Assembly: GCF_023264895.1 (NCBI RefSeq)
Contig: NZ_JAHFUY010000015.1
Location: 1-33,701 of the forward strand
Origin: Herbiconiux sp.
GTDB taxonomy: Bacteria; Actinomycetota; Actinomycetes; Actinomycetales; Microbacteriaceae
Direction of reading: 5' to 3'
DNA length: 33,701 bases
Positions 8,867-17,236 of the stretch are shown here, piece by piece (position 1 is the first letter of the stretch; every line of letters starts with the position of its first letter). The translations under genes and the position numbers were made by a program. Below the pieces are notes generated by a model. It had not been told where the DNA came from and searched no databases. It saw only the letters and a list, made by a program, of their open reading frames with translations.

Positions 8867-9896
8867 GGTCATCGCCGAAGAGCACGTCTGCGTTCCTGGC
8901 GAAACCGAAGTGCGCCCAGCCCGCCTTGGTGGCGATGCGACCCCGCGGGGTGCGCGAGAGCAGCCCGATCCGCACGAGGAAGGGCTCGACCACCGCTTCG
9001 ATCGTCTCGGCCTCCTCGCCGACCGAGACCGCGAGGGTGTTCAGGCCCACGGGGCCGCCGTCGAAGCGCTCCAGGATGATGGACATGACGGCGCGGTCGA
9101 GCCGGTCGAGGCCGAGCTCGTCGACGTCGTAGAGCAGCAGCGCGGCCTGCACGGCCTCGAGGGTGGCGCCCGTGCCGGCCACGAGGGCGTAGTCGCGCAC
9201 CCGGCGGAGCAGCCGGTTGGCGATGCGGGGCGTGCCGCGGGAACGCGAGGCGATCTCGCCGAGCGACTCCTCGTCGATCCGCACCCCGAGCATGTCGGCG
9301 GCGCGGTGCAGCACGCGCACGAGCTCGTCGGTCTCGTAGAACTCCAGGTGGGCGGTGAAGCCGAATCGGTCGCGCAGGGGGTTCGGCAGCAGGCCGGCGC
9401 GGGTGGTGGCGCCCACGAGGGTGAACGGTGAGAGGTCGAGCGGGATGCTCGTGGCGCCGGCCCCCTTGCCCACCATGATGTCGATGCGGAAGTCCTCCAT
9501 GGCGAGGTAGAGCATCTCCTCGGCCGAGCGCGCCATGCGGTGGATCTCGTCGATGAAGAGCACCTCACCGGGAACGAGCGATGACAGCACGGCGGCGAGA
9601 TCGCCCGCGTGCTGAATGGCGGGACCACTGGTGAGTCGCAGAGGCCGGCCGCTCTCGTGCGCCACGATCATGGCCAGGGTCGTCTTGCCGAGACCGGGAG
9701 GGCCGGCCAGCAGGATGTGGTCCGGAGTGCGGTTCTGCATGGCCGCGGCATCGAGCAGGAGCTGCAGCTGACCGCGGACCTTCCGCTGCCCCACGAACTC
9801 CTCGAGCGACTTCGGGCGGAGAGCGCCCTCGAAGGCGACCTCGGAGTCCGACTCGACCTCGGGCCGCACGGGACTGTCGTCGGAGGCGGGCGTCAT
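8862..9896 (-). CDS. ruvB: Holliday junction branch migration ATPase RuvB
   Basis: A 344-residue AAA+ motor that drives Holliday-junction branch migration together with RuvA. Walker A is GPPGLGKTT (65-73) and Walker B is VLFIDEIHR (112-120). Sensor region [11 protein letters not shown] and the C-terminal winged-helix domain ending [16 protein letters not shown] are present, and the length is normal. The ATG overlaps the ruvA stop by four bases (ATGA). It is the third gene of ruvC-ruvA-ruvB. Confidence 0.98.
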   Translation of the reverse strand: MTPASDDSPVRPEVESDSEVAFEGALRPKSLEEFVGQRKVRGQLQLLLDAAAMQNRTPDHILLAGPPGLGKTTLAMIVAHESGRPLRLTSGPAIQHAGDLAAVLSSLVPGEVLFIDEIHRMARSAEEMLYLAMEDFRIDIMVGKGAGATSIPLDLSPFTLVGATTRAGLLPNPLRDRFGFTAHLEFYETDELVRVLHRAADMLGVRIDEESLGEIASRSRGTPRIANRLLRRVRDYALVAGTGATLEAVQAALLLYDVDELGLDRLDRAVMSIILERFDGGPVGLNTLAVSVGEEAETIEAVVEPFLVRIGLLSRTPRGRIATKAGWAHFGFARNADVLFGDDL

Positions 9897-10516
9897 CGGG
9901 CGTCACCGCTCTTCGGCGAAGGGCCGAGGATGGCGAGCGCGAGGCGGAGCAGGGACTGCACGTCGGCGGCCTCCAGCGGCGAGGCGGTCTCGAGCGCCTG
10001 CTCGAGCGCCGACGACGCGCTGCGCTCGGGCCAGCCGAGGCCCACGAGGGCGCGCTCGACGTTGGCGCGCACGTGCGGCGGTGGCCCGCTCGGCGCCTCC
10101 GTGAACTCCACGGCGCGCGCGGCGATCTTGCCGGTGAGCTGCAGCACGATGAGCTTGGCCGTCTTCGGCCCGATCCCGGAGACCTTGCGGAACGCCGAGT
10201 CGTCCTCGCGGGCCACCGCGGTGGCGACGTCGGAGGGGGCGAGCTCCGAGAGCACGCCGAGTGCAGACTTCGGGCCGACTCCCGTGACCCCGGTGAGCAG
10301 CGTGAAGATGTCGAGCGACTCCTGGTCGGGGAAGCCGAAGAGCGAGAGGCTGTCCTCCCTCACGATGAGCGAGGTGAGGAGGGTCGTCTCGGTGCCGGTG
10401 CGGAGGGTCAGCGCGTGCCGGGCCGTGACCGCGACGGCGAAGCCGACTCCCCCGACGTCGATCACGGCGGTTCCGCCTGCCACGGAGAGGACGGTTCCGC
10501 GGAGCGCACTGATCAT
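9893..10516 (-). CDS. ruvA: Holliday junction DNA-binding protein RuvA
   Basis: A 207-residue protein with the three usual RuvA domains: the N-terminal OB-fold ([12 protein letters not shown], ending about residue 65), a middle helix-hairpin-helix domain ([18 protein letters not shown] and [17 protein letters not shown], about 70-135), and a C-terminal RuvB-contact domain (about 155-205) after a flexible linker. It binds four-way junctions and recruits RuvB. The start overlaps the ruvC stop (ATGA) and the stop overlaps the ruvB start, so the three genes are tightly coupled. Confidence 0.97.
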   Translation of the reverse strand: MISALRGTVLSVAGGTAVIDVGGVGFAVAVTARHALTLRTGTETTLLTSLIVREDSLSLFGFPDQESLDIFTLLTGVTGVGPKSALGVLSELAPSDVATAVAREDDSAFRKVSGIGPKTAKLIVLQLTGKIAARAVEFTEAPSGPPPHVRANVERALVGLGWPERSASSALEQALETASPLEAADVQSLLRLALAILGPSPKSGDAR

Positions 10517-11118
10517 CGGGCCAGCCTATTGGCCGCCGAGCGCCGGGCCGTGCCTTGCTCGGCGGCGCGCCACGCCTGCTGCGCGGCGGTGAGTCCGGAT
10601 GCCGTTCCGCCGCCCGGTGCGCCCGTGGTCGTCGTGCCGCCCCCGAGCGGCACGCGCCAGGCGTGACAGATCGCCAGAGCCAGCGCATCCGCCGCGTCGG
10701 CGGGCTTCGGCACGCTCTCGAGCCGCAGCACCTTGGCCACCATCGTGCCCACCTGCTTCTTGTCGGCCTGGCCGTAGCCCGTGATGGCCGCCTTCACCTC
10801 GGAGGGTGTGTGCAGGCCCACCGGCAGCGAACGGCGCGCCGCGGCGAGCAGGGCGATCCCGCTCACCTGGGCGGTGCCCATGACGGTGCGCACGTTGTGC
10901 TGCGCGAACACGCGCTCCACGGCCACACTGTGCGGCGCGTGCTCGTCGATGAGCGCCTCGATGCCCGCCGAGACGATCAGCAGCCGCTCGGCGAGCGGCA
11001 TGTCCGGCGGCGTCTGGATGACGGAGACGTGCACGAGCGTCGCGGTCCGCGTGGCGGTGACGTCGACGATCCCCACGCCGCAGCGGGTCAGGCCGGGGTC
11101 GATGCCCAGCACCCGCAT
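10513..11118 (-). CDS. ruvC: Crossover junction endodeoxyribonuclease RuvC
   Basis: A 201-residue Holliday-junction resolvase. The four acidic catalytic residues are visible: D7 ([10 protein letters not shown]), E68 (VAVERVF), and D141 and D144 ([13 protein letters not shown]). The ATG at 11118 is chosen because it gives the family N-terminus MRVLGIDPG. The reading frame stays open further upstream, but that part overlaps yebC in another frame. The C-terminal 40 residues (Gly/Thr/Ala-rich) extend past the conserved fold. A GGGGCAGG sequence precedes the start in the 14-base gap after yebC. Confidence 0.96.
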   Translation of the reverse strand: MRVLGIDPGLTRCGVGIVDVTATRTATLVHVSVIQTPPDMPLAERLLIVSAGIEALIDEHAPHSVAVERVFAQHNVRTVMGTAQVSGIALLAAARRSLPVGLHTPSEVKAAITGYGQADKKQVGTMVAKVLRLESVPKPADAADALALAICHAWRVPLGGGTTTTGAPGGGTASGLTAAQQAWRAAEQGTARRSAANRLAR

Positions 11119-11132
11119 GGGGCCTGCCCCGC

Positions 11133-11891
11133 TCAGTCGTTCTCGAGTTCGGCCTGCACCTCGGCCGAGATGTCGAGGTTCGTGTAGACGTTCTGCACGT
11201 CGTCCGAATCCTCGAGCGCGTCGATCAGGCGGAACACCTTGCGCGCCGTCTCGGCGTCGGCCTCGACCTGCAGGCTCGCCACGAACTCCACGTCGGCGGA
11301 GTCGTAGTCGATCCCGGCCTCCTGCAGCGCGGTGCGCGCGGCGACCATGTGCGAGGGGTCGGTGAGCACCTCGAACGACTCGGCGCGATCCGTGACCTCT
11401 TCGGCGCCCGCGTCGAGCACGGCGAGCAGGATGTCGTCCTCCGTCAGGCCGTCGGCGTGACCGACGGTGATGACGCCCTTGCGGCTGAAGTTGTAGGCCA
11501 CGCTCCCCGGGTCGGCCATGGTGCCGCCGTTGCGCGTCATCGCGGTGCGCACATCGGCGGCCGCGCGGTTCTTGTTGTCGGTGAGGCACTCCACGAGGAG
11601 GGCGATGCCGTTCGGGCCGTAGGCCTCGTAGATGATCGTCGTGTACTCGATCGACTCACCGGTGAGCCCGGCGCCGCGCTTGATCGCGCGATCGATGTTG
11701 TCGTTGGGCACCGAGGTCTTCTTGGCCTTCTGCACCGCGTCCACGAGCGTGGGGTTGCCGGCCATGTCGGCACCGCCGATCTTGGCGGCGACCTCGATGT
11801 TCTTGATCAGCTTGGCGAACGACTTGGCACGGCGCGAGTCGATGATCGCCTTCTTGTGCTTGGTGGTCGCCCATTTAGAGTGTCCGGACAC
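11133..11891 (-). CDS. yebC: YebC/PmpR (TACO1) family protein
   Basis: A 252-residue protein with the family N-terminus [21 protein letters not shown]. It also has the internal signatures [44 protein letters not shown] and [11 protein letters not shown]. Members have been described as DNA-binding regulators, and more recently as factors that help ribosomes through difficult sequences, so the precise role here is open. The GTG start at 11891 has AGGAG six bases upstream (11902-11898). It sits between pdxT and ruvC, the usual actinobacterial position. Confidence 0.96.
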   Translation of the reverse strand: MSGHSKWATTKHKKAIIDSRRAKSFAKLIKNIEVAAKIGGADMAGNPTLVDAVQKAKKTSVPNDNIDRAIKRGAGLTGESIEYTTIIYEAYGPNGIALLVECLTDNKNRAAADVRTAMTRNGGTMADPGSVAYNFSRKGVITVGHADGLTEDDILLAVLDAGAEEVTDRAESFEVLTDPSHMVAARTALQEAGIDYDSADVEFVASLQVEADAETARKVFRLIDALEDSDDVQNVYTNLDISAEVQAELEND

Positions 11892-11937
11892 GAAAATCTC
11901 CTTCAGGAATCAGGGACGAGTCTACGCGACGGCGCGC

Positions 11938-12558
11938 TCAGGAGCCGCTGGCCCGCGCCGCGACCTTGTCGAGGAAGTACTGGTGGAAGCGATAGTCGGC
12001 CGTCATCTCCGGGTGGAACGAGGTGCCGAGCAGGTTGCCCTGCTCGACCGCCACGACCGTCCCGTCCTCGAGCCGGGCGAGCGCCGTCGCCCGCTCCCCC
12101 AGCTCGGTCACCACCGGCGCCCGGATGAAGACCGCGTGCATCGGAGGGTCGCCGAGCACCGGCACGTCGAGGTCGGCCTCGAACGACTCGGTCTGCCCGC
12201 CGAAGGCGTTCCGGCGCACGGCCACGTCGAGACCGCCGAAGCTCTGCTGACCCCGGATGGCGTCGACCAGGCGATCCGCGATCATGATCAGGCCCGCGCA
12301 CGTGCCGTAGACCGGCATGCCGTCGGCGATCCGCTCCTTGACGGCATCCGCCACGCCGAAGCTCCGCGAGAGCTTGTCGATCACGCTCGACTCGCCCCCG
12401 GGGATCACGAGGCCGGAGACCGCCAGGGCCTCCTCGGGCCGGCGCACGGCGATGACGTCGGCGCCGAGGTGCGTCAGCACCGCGACGTGCTCGCGGAAGT
12501 CGCCCTGGAGGGCGAGCACACCGACGGGGCGGGGATCCCTCTCGGCGCTACCAGCCAC
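11938..12558 (-). CDS. pdxT: Pyridoxal 5'-phosphate synthase glutaminase subunit PdxT
   Basis: A 206-residue class I glutamine amidotransferase that hydrolyses glutamine and passes ammonia to PdxS for vitamin B6 synthesis. The triad is visible: C87 in GTCAGL, with H182 and E184 in FHPE. PGGESSV (53-59) is the family oxyanion motif, and [11 protein letters not shown] starts the fold. The GTG start overlaps the end of pdxS by 11 bases, which indicates translational coupling. Confidence 0.97.
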   Translation of the reverse strand: MAGSAERDPRPVGVLALQGDFREHVAVLTHLGADVIAVRRPEEALAVSGLVIPGGESSVIDKLSRSFGVADAVKERIADGMPVYGTCAGLIMIADRLVDAIRGQQSFGGLDVAVRRNAFGGQTESFEADLDVPVLGDPPMHAVFIRAPVVTELGERATALARLEDGTVVAVEQGNLLGTSFHPEMTADYRFHQYFLDKVAARASGS

Positions 12559-13447
12559 GCTCGGCGAGGCGGTGCGGAGCGGGCACGTCGGAGACGTTGA
12601 TGCCCACCATGGCCTCGCCGAGACCGCGCGAGACCTCGGCGATCACGCTCGGGTCGTCGAAGAAGGTCGTGGCCTTCACCACGGCGGCGGCGCGCTTCTC
12701 GGGATTGCCCGACTTGAAGATGCCCGAGCCCACGAACACGCCGTCGGCGCCGAGCTGCATCATCATGGCCGCGTCGGCCGGGGTGGCCACGCCGCCCGCG
12801 GTGAAGAGCACGACGGGCAGCTCGCCGGTCTCGGCGACCTCGACGACGAGGTCGTAGGGTGCCTGCAGCTCCTTGGCCGCGACGTAGAGCTCGTCCTTCG
12901 ACATCGACGACAGCACCGCGATCTCGGACGTGATCGTGCGGATGTGCTTCGTGGCCTCGGAGACGTCGCCCGTGCCGGCCTCGCCCTTGGAGCGCACCAT
13001 CGCGGCACCCTCGTTGATGCGCCGGAGTGCTTCACCCAGGTTCGTGGCTCCGCAGACGAAGGGGACCGTGTAGTCCCACTTGTCGATGTGGTTGACGTAG
13101 TCCGCCGGCGACAGCACCTCGGACTCGTCGATGTAGTCGACGCCGAGCGTCTGCAGCACCTGCGCCTCGACGAAGTGACCGATGCGGGCCTTCGCCATGA
13201 CGGGGATGGAGACCTCGGAGATGATCGCCTCGATCAGGTCGGGATCGCTCATCCGGGCGACGCCGCCCTGCGAGCGGATGTCGGCGGGGACCCTCTCGAG
13301 GGCCATGACGGCGACGGCGCCGGCATCCTCCGCGATGCGGGCCTGCTCAGCGGTCACGACGTCCATGATGACGCCGCCCTTGAGCATCTCCGCCAGGCCG
13401 CGCTTCACGCGATCGGATCCGAACTGGTGTGTGGTGCTCTCGCTCAT
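12548..13447 (-). CDS. pdxS: Pyridoxal 5'-phosphate synthase lyase subunit PdxS
   Basis: A 299-residue (beta/alpha)8 barrel that builds pyridoxal 5'-phosphate from ribose 5-phosphate, glyceraldehyde 3-phosphate and ammonia supplied by PdxT. Catalytic features include D29 (GGVIMDVV), K86 (VMAKARIGH) and K154 ([10 protein letters not shown]). The length and ends match the family. AAAGGA precedes the ATG. With HIT 27 bases upstream and pdxT overlapping downstream, it belongs to the thrS-HIT-pdxST transcription unit. Confidence 0.98.
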   Translation of the reverse strand: MSESTTHQFGSDRVKRGLAEMLKGGVIMDVVTAEQARIAEDAGAVAVMALERVPADIRSQGGVARMSDPDLIEAIISEVSIPVMAKARIGHFVEAQVLQTLGVDYIDESEVLSPADYVNHIDKWDYTVPFVCGATNLGEALRRINEGAAMVRSKGEAGTGDVSEATKHIRTITSEIAVLSSMSKDELYVAAKELQAPYDLVVEVAETGELPVVLFTAGGVATPADAAMMMQLGADGVFVGSGIFKSGNPEKRAAAVVKATTFFDDPSVIAEVSRGLGEAMVGINVSDVPAPHRLAERGW

Positions 13448-13474
13448 CAGGTCCTTTCGAAAACCAGCTGAATC

Positions 13475-14029
13475 CTACTGCTCGGAGGCGTGCTCCCTCG
13501 GCCAGGCGGCCTGGATGCCGGCCCGCACGTCACCGAGCAGCTGCGGCAGCGCCTTCGTGCGGGCGATGATCGGGAAGAAGTTGGAGTCGCTCATCCACCG
13601 CGGCACGATGTGCTGGTGGAGGTGACCCGCCACGCCGGCACCGGCCACGCGCCCCTGGTTCATGCCGATGTTGAAGCCGTCGCACCGGGAGATCTCGGTG
13701 AGCACGCGCATCGCCGTCTGCGTGAGGCTCGCGATCTCGGCGACCTCCTCGGCCGTCGCGAGGTCGTAGGTCGCCACATGACGGTACGGGCACACGAGCA
13801 GGTGGCCGGAGTTGTACGGGAAGAGGTTGAGGAGCACGTAGGCGTGCTCGCCGCGGGCCACGATGAGCCCCTCCTCGTCCGTCAGCGAGGGCGCCCGGCA
13901 GAACGGGCACTCGTCGATGTGGGGCTGCTCGCCGCCCTGGATGTAGACCATCCGGTGCGGGGTCCACAGCCGCTGGAACTCGTCGGGGATCGCCGCGAAG
14001 TCGCCCGAGTCCTCGACCGGGCGGTCCAT
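13475..14029 (-). CDS. HIT domain protein (Ap4A phosphorylase/hydrolase-like)
   Basis: A 184-residue histidine-triad protein. The triad HLHQH is at 136-140. CPFC (41-44) resembles the zinc-binding pair of actinobacterial Ap4A phosphorylase-type HIT proteins. The segment LNLFPYNSGHLLVCPYRH (about 72-89) is the nucleotide-binding core. The likely substrates are diadenosine polyphosphates or related nucleotides. The ATG at 14029 overlaps the thrS stop by one base (TGATG), so the two are coupled. In mycobacteria, lipid genes (pgsA, an acyltransferase and pimA) follow HIT, but here pdxS follows directly. Confidence 0.92.
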   Translation of the reverse strand: MDRPVEDSGDFAAIPDEFQRLWTPHRMVYIQGGEQPHIDECPFCRAPSLTDEEGLIVARGEHAYVLLNLFPYNSGHLLVCPYRHVATYDLATAEEVAEIASLTQTAMRVLTEISRCDGFNIGMNQGRVAGAGVAGHLHQHIVPRWMSDSNFFPIIARTKALPQLLGDVRAGIQAAWPREHASEQ

Positions 14030-16017
14030 CAGAGCTGACCCGCTGTGGTCACCTGCTGGTGCGACGCCACGCTCGCCACGATCCGTTCGACGGCCTCGTC
14101 GACCGCCACGCCGTTCTCCTGCGAGCCGTCGCGGAAGCGGAAGCTCACCGACCCCGCAGCCGTGTCGTCGGAGCCCGCGATGAGGAGCACCGGCACCTTG
14201 TTCTTCGTGTGCGTGCGGATCTTCTTCTGCATGCGGTCGGAGGTGTCGTCGAGCTCGGCGCGGATGCCGCGCTTCTTCAGGCGCCGCACGATCTCGGCGA
14301 GGTAGTCGGCGTGGTCGTCGGCGATCGGGATGGCGACGACCTGCGTGGGTGCGAGCCACACCGGGAACGCGCCCGCGTAGTGCTCGAGCAGGATGGCGAA
14401 GAAGCGCTCGATCGAGCCGAGCAGGGCGCGGTGGATCATGACGGGCTGCTGCTTCGTGCCGTCCGGGGCCGTGTACTCGAGCTCGAACAGCTCGGGCTGG
14501 TTGAAGTCGAGCTGCACGGTCGAGAGCTGCCAGGTGCGGCCGATCGCGTCGCGCGCCTGCACCGAGATCTTCGGGCCGTAGAAGGCCGCTCCCCCGGGGT
14601 CGGGGACGAGCTCGAGACCGGAGTCGACCGCCACCTGGCGGAGGGTCTCGGTCGCTTCCTCCCACAGTTCGTCGGCACCCACGTACTTCTCGGGATCCTT
14701 CGTCGAGAGCTCGAGGTAGAAGTCGTCGAGGCCGTAGCCGCGAAGGGTCTCGAGCACGAAGTCGAGCTGCCTCGCGAGCTCGTCCTTCACCTGGTCGGGG
14801 GTCACGTAGATGTGCGCGTCGTCCTGCGTGAGACCGCGCACGCGGGTGAGGCCGGAGAGGGTACCGCTCTTCTCGTAGCGGTAGACGGTGCCGAACTCCG
14901 CGAGGCGGAGCGGCAGCTCGCGGTAGCTGCGCCCGCGGGCCCGGAAGATCAGGTTGTGCATCGGGCAGTTCATGGGCTTCAGGTAGTAGTCCTGCCCCTG
15001 CCTCGTGATGTTGCCCTCGGCGTCGGTCTCCTCGTCGAGGTGCATGGGCGGGAACATGCCGTCCTTGTACCAGGTGAGGTGCTGGCTGGTCTCGAAGAGG
15101 TTCTTCTTCGTGATGTGCGGGGTGTTCACGAGCTCGTACTCGTGCGCGATCAGCTGGCGGCGCAGGTAGTCCTCGATCTCGGAGCGGATGATGCCGCCCT
15201 TCGGGTGGAAGACCGCGAGGCCCGATCCGATCTCGTCGGGGAACGAGAAGAGGTCGAGCTCATTGCCGAGCTTGCGGTGGTCGCGCTTGGCGGCCTCCTC
15301 CAGGCGCGACTGGTACGCGCGAAGCTCGTCTTTCGTGGGCCAGGCGGTGCCGTAGACGCGCTGCAGCTGCTTGTTCTTCTCCGACCCGCGCCAGTAGGCG
15401 GCGGCGAGGCGGGTGAGCGCGAAGCCGTTGCCGATCTGGCGGGTGGAGGGCAGGTGCGGGCCGCGGCAGAGGTCCTTCCAGACGGTCTCACCGGTCTTCG
15501 GATCGACGTTGTCGTAGATGGTGAGCTCGGCGCCGCCGACCTCGACCGACTCGTTGTCGCCGCCGAGGGCGCCTTCGCCGTCAGCGTCGGCGGATCCGCC
15601 CTTGAGGCCGATGAGCTCGAGCTTGTAGGGCTCGTCGGCGAGCTCAGCACGCGCCTCGTCCTCGGTCACGACTCGGCGCACGAACCGCTGGCCGGCGCGC
15701 ACGATGCGCTCCATGGCCTTCTCGATGGCCTTGAGGTCCTCCGGCGTGAACGGCTCGGCCACGTCGAAGTCGTAGTAGAAGCCGTCGGTCACGGGCGGGC
15801 CGATCCCGAGCCTGGCCTCGGGGTTGATCGACTGCACCGCCTGCGCGGCCACGTGGGCGGCGGAGTGGCGGAGGATGGCGAGCCCGTCGGGGCTGCCGAT
15901 CTCGACGGCCTCGACGGTGTCGTCGTCGGTCACCGTCGCGGCGAGGTCCTTCAGTTCGCCGTTGACCCGCATGGCCACGACGGCCCGGTCGGTGAAGAGA
16001 TCGAATCCTGTTGCCAC
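14029..16017 (-). CDS. thrS: Threonyl-tRNA synthetase
   Basis: A 662-residue class II enzyme that charges tRNA-Thr. Domains in order are an N-terminal TGS-like region, the editing/SAD domain (H51 and H55 in RHSAAH; C184 and H188 in CRGPH), the catalytic core and the anticodon-binding domain (from about 545). Zinc and active-site ligands C351 (MNCPMH), H402 (DDAH) and H529 (MIHR) are present. A Gly/Asp-rich stretch (about 139-160) lengthens the editing domain. I chose the GTG at 16017 because AGGAG lies nine bases upstream (16031-16027). The frame also opens at a TTG at 16056 without such a site. The 57-base leader is too short for a T-box. Confidence 0.96.
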   Translation of the reverse strand: MATGFDLFTDRAVVAMRVNGELKDLAATVTDDDTVEAVEIGSPDGLAILRHSAAHVAAQAVQSINPEARLGIGPPVTDGFYYDFDVAEPFTPEDLKAIEKAMERIVRAGQRFVRRVVTEDEARAELADEPYKLELIGLKGGSADADGEGALGGDNESVEVGGAELTIYDNVDPKTGETVWKDLCRGPHLPSTRQIGNGFALTRLAAAYWRGSEKNKQLQRVYGTAWPTKDELRAYQSRLEEAAKRDHRKLGNELDLFSFPDEIGSGLAVFHPKGGIIRSEIEDYLRRQLIAHEYELVNTPHITKKNLFETSQHLTWYKDGMFPPMHLDEETDAEGNITRQGQDYYLKPMNCPMHNLIFRARGRSYRELPLRLAEFGTVYRYEKSGTLSGLTRVRGLTQDDAHIYVTPDQVKDELARQLDFVLETLRGYGLDDFYLELSTKDPEKYVGADELWEEATETLRQVAVDSGLELVPDPGGAAFYGPKISVQARDAIGRTWQLSTVQLDFNQPELFELEYTAPDGTKQQPVMIHRALLGSIERFFAILLEHYAGAFPVWLAPTQVVAIPIADDHADYLAEIVRRLKKRGIRAELDDTSDRMQKKIRTHTKNKVPVLLIAGSDDTAAGSVSFRFRDGSQENGVAVDEAVERIVASVASHQQVTTAGQL

Positions 16018-16074
16018 GGGTGAGGGCTCCTGCCTGCGTCGAAGAGAACCACCCAAGCCTACCGGGGGCCGGGG

Positions 16075-16578
16075 TCAGTCCCAGTCGAGGTAGTCCTCGA
16101 TGGCCCAGGCGGTCTCACCGGCGTGCGAGGAGGGGAAGTCGTGCCCGGCACCCTCGATCGTGACGACGCTCACGAGCCCGGGCGCGGACTCCTTGAGGGA
16201 CTCGCCGTTCGCCGGCGGCGTCACGTCGTCGGCCGCGGCCTGCACGACGAGCACCGGGATGCCCTCGGCCAGAGCCGGCAGGGTCTCGGCCGACTCGACA
16301 CCGAGCAGGATCACGCCGTTCACGCGGTCGTGGTGCTCGAGCGCCACGAGGCGCGCGATGGTGCCGCCGTAGCCGTGGCCGCCGATCCAGGCATCCGCCA
16401 CCTCGAGCTCGTCGAGCACGCCCACCACGTCGTGCACCGACTCGGCGGCGATCCGCACCACGCGGAAGTCCTCCTCGGCGATCGAGTGCGCGAGCCCCGC
16501 GAGAGTGGCGATGCCCTCGCCCTGCTCCGACAGCAGCACGACCGCGGGCCCGGAACCCTCTTCGGCAGAAGCGACCAT
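16075..16578 (-). CDS. Alpha/beta-hydrolase-fold protein lacking the nucleophile serine
   Basis: A 167-residue, compact alpha/beta-hydrolase-like protein. The nucleophile-elbow motif reads G-H-G-Y-G-G (67-72), with glycine (G69) where the catalytic Ser normally sits. A plausible acid (D117/D118 in AAADDVTPP) and His (H146 in GAGHDFP) remain. It is therefore either a non-catalytic member or uses different chemistry. I chose the ATG at 16578 (MVASAEEG) over an upstream in-frame start at 16626 because the longer version would run through the terminator hairpin at 16614. GGAAAGG lies upstream of the chosen start. The gene ends 57 bases before thrS and may be co-transcribed with it. The substrate is unknown. 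Confidence 0.82.
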   Translation of the reverse strand: MVASAEEGSGPAVVLLSEQGEGIATLAGLAHSIAEEDFRVVRIAAESVHDVVGVLDELEVADAWIGGHGYGGTIARLVALEHHDRVNGVILLGVESAETLPALAEGIPVLVVQAAADDVTPPANGESLKESAPGLVSVVTIEGAGHDFPSSHAGETAWAIEDYLDWD

Positions 16579-16608
16579 GAATCGACACCTTTCCTCGTGG
16601 GGTGGGGA

Positions 16609-16645
16609 ATGGAAAAAGGCCCCCAAGTTTTCTCGGGGGCCTTTT
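16609..16645 (-). terminator. Terminator of the Gly-Cys-Val tRNA operon
   Basis: An 11-bp stem (16614-16624 with 16635-16645, AAAAGGCCCCC) closes a ten-base loop. It has T-rich flanks on both strands. It lies just downstream of the minus-strand tRNA genes and upstream of the hydrolase-like gene. Confidence 0.88.
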
Positions 16646-16667
16646 CTCTGGGGGGCCTATCTCTTTG

Positions 16668-16739
16668 TGGGCGATACTGGGATCGAACCAGTGACCTCTT
16701 CCGTGTCAGGGAAGCGCGCTACCGCTGCGCCAATCGCCC
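16668..16739 (-). tRNA. tRNA-Val (anticodon GAC)
   Basis: A full cloverleaf with acceptor arms GGGCGAT/ATCGCCC. The anticodon stem CTTCC/GGAAG encloses loop CTGACAC, giving anticodon GAC (valine, GUC/GUU). The T-loop GGTTCGATCC is present. The 3' CCA is not encoded. Last gene of the three-tRNA operon. Confidence 0.96.
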
Positions 16740-16765
16740 AAAGGTGTTGCTTCTGAGAGACCGAG

Positions 16766-16839
16766 TGGAGGTGGCGACGGGATTTGAACCCGTGTGGACG
16801 GCTTTGCAGGCCGCTGCCTCGCCTCTCGGCCACGCCACC
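16766..16839 (-). tRNA. tRNA-Cys (anticodon GCA)
   Basis: Acceptor arms are GGTGGCG/CGCCACC. The anticodon loop CTGCAAA gives GCA (cysteine), and the discriminator base is U, as expected for tRNA-Cys. The 3' CCA is encoded (16768-16766), unlike in its neighbours. Middle gene of the operon. Confidence 0.96.
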
Positions 16840-16875
16840 GTATGTGGGTTTCCCACAGACGAGTAACTTCACTCG

Positions 16876-16947
16876 AGCGGATGACGAGATTCGAACTCGC
16901 GACCCTCACCTTGGCAAGGTGATGCGCTACCACTGCGCCACATCCGC
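16876..16947 (-). tRNA. tRNA-Gly (anticodon GCC)
   Basis: Acceptor arms are GCGGATG/CATCCGC. The anticodon loop TTGCCAA gives GCC (glycine). The T-arm contains GAGTTCGAATCTC and the discriminator base is U. CCA is not encoded. First gene of the operon, 23 bases after the predicted transcription start. Confidence 0.96.
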
Positions 16948-16976
16948 ACTTCCGCTGCATTTCTGCAACGGGTTAG

Positions 16977-17006
16977 ACATTAGCCGACTCTCTCGGGGAT
17001 TGCCAA
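16977..17006 (-). promoter_or_regulatory. Promoter of the tRNA Gly-Cys-Val operon
   Basis: TTGGCA (17006-17001) and TAATGT (16982-16977) are separated by 18 bases on the minus strand. This is close to the housekeeping sigma consensus and the best promoter in the window. Transcription should begin near 16970. Confidence 0.75.
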
Positions 17007-17041
17007 ATCGTCACCGGGACAGCGTGTCGCGTCTCCCGGTG

Positions 17042-17072
17042 TTCACGAGCACCCCTCCGCATCCGCTACTAT
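17042..17072 (+). promoter_or_regulatory. Promoter of tRNA-Val (CAC)
   Basis: TACTAT (17067-17072) is a good -10 about 14 bases before the tRNA 5' end. TTCACG (17042-17047) is a possible -35, although the 19-base spacing is long. Confidence 0.5.
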
Positions 17073-17086
17073 CGGTAACTGCCCCC

Positions 17087-17159
17087 GGGCGATTGGCGCA
17101 GTTGGTAGCGCGCTTCCTTCACACGGAAGAGGTCATCGGTTCGAGTCCGGTATCGCCCA
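17087..17159 (+). tRNA. tRNA-Val (anticodon CAC)
   Basis: Acceptor arms are GGGCGAT/ATCGCCC. The anticodon stem CTTCC/GGAAG encloses loop TTCACAC, giving CAC (valine, GUG). The T-loop is GGTTCGAGTCC. CCA is not encoded. The sequence is nearly the same as the minus-strand tRNA-Val(GAC) about 350 bases away, so the two form an inverted repeat. Confidence 0.96.
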
Positions 17160-17164
17160 CATCA

Positions 17165-17197
17165 GAACCCCGGAGTGCTTCGCCTCCGGGGTTCTTC
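17165..17197 (+). terminator. Terminator of tRNA-Val (CAC)
   Basis: A perfect 11-bp stem (17165-17175 with 17184-17194, GAACCCCGGAG) closes an eight-base loop, followed by a short T/C-rich tail. It begins six bases after the tRNA. Confidence 0.85.
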
Positions 17198-17236
17198 CTG
17201 TCCGTCCTGCCCGCGCGAGATGACGACTCGAGGCTC

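Noticed and set aside
10513-11589. A 358-codon version of RuvC
   Set aside because: The upstream part overlaps yebC in another frame and is Arg-rich junk. The true N-terminus MRVLGIDPG begins at 11118.
14059-16023. A 654-codon open frame on the plus strand opposite thrS
   Set aside because: A shadow of the thrS codon pattern, without recognisable domains or a ribosome binding site.
16018-16074. T-box or other riboswitch upstream of thrS
   Set aside because: The gap is 57 bases, too short for a T-box, and no T-box core sequence is seen.
16668-17159. tRNA cluster as an attachment site of an integrated element
   Set aside because: No integrase, no direct repeat of a tRNA 3' end, and the neighbours on both sides are ordinary chromosomal genes.
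16784-17236. In-frame extension of the SGNH hydrolase through the tRNA genes
   Set aside because: It would translate tRNA-Val(CAC) and its terminator. The ATG at 17237 gives a normal membrane anchor.
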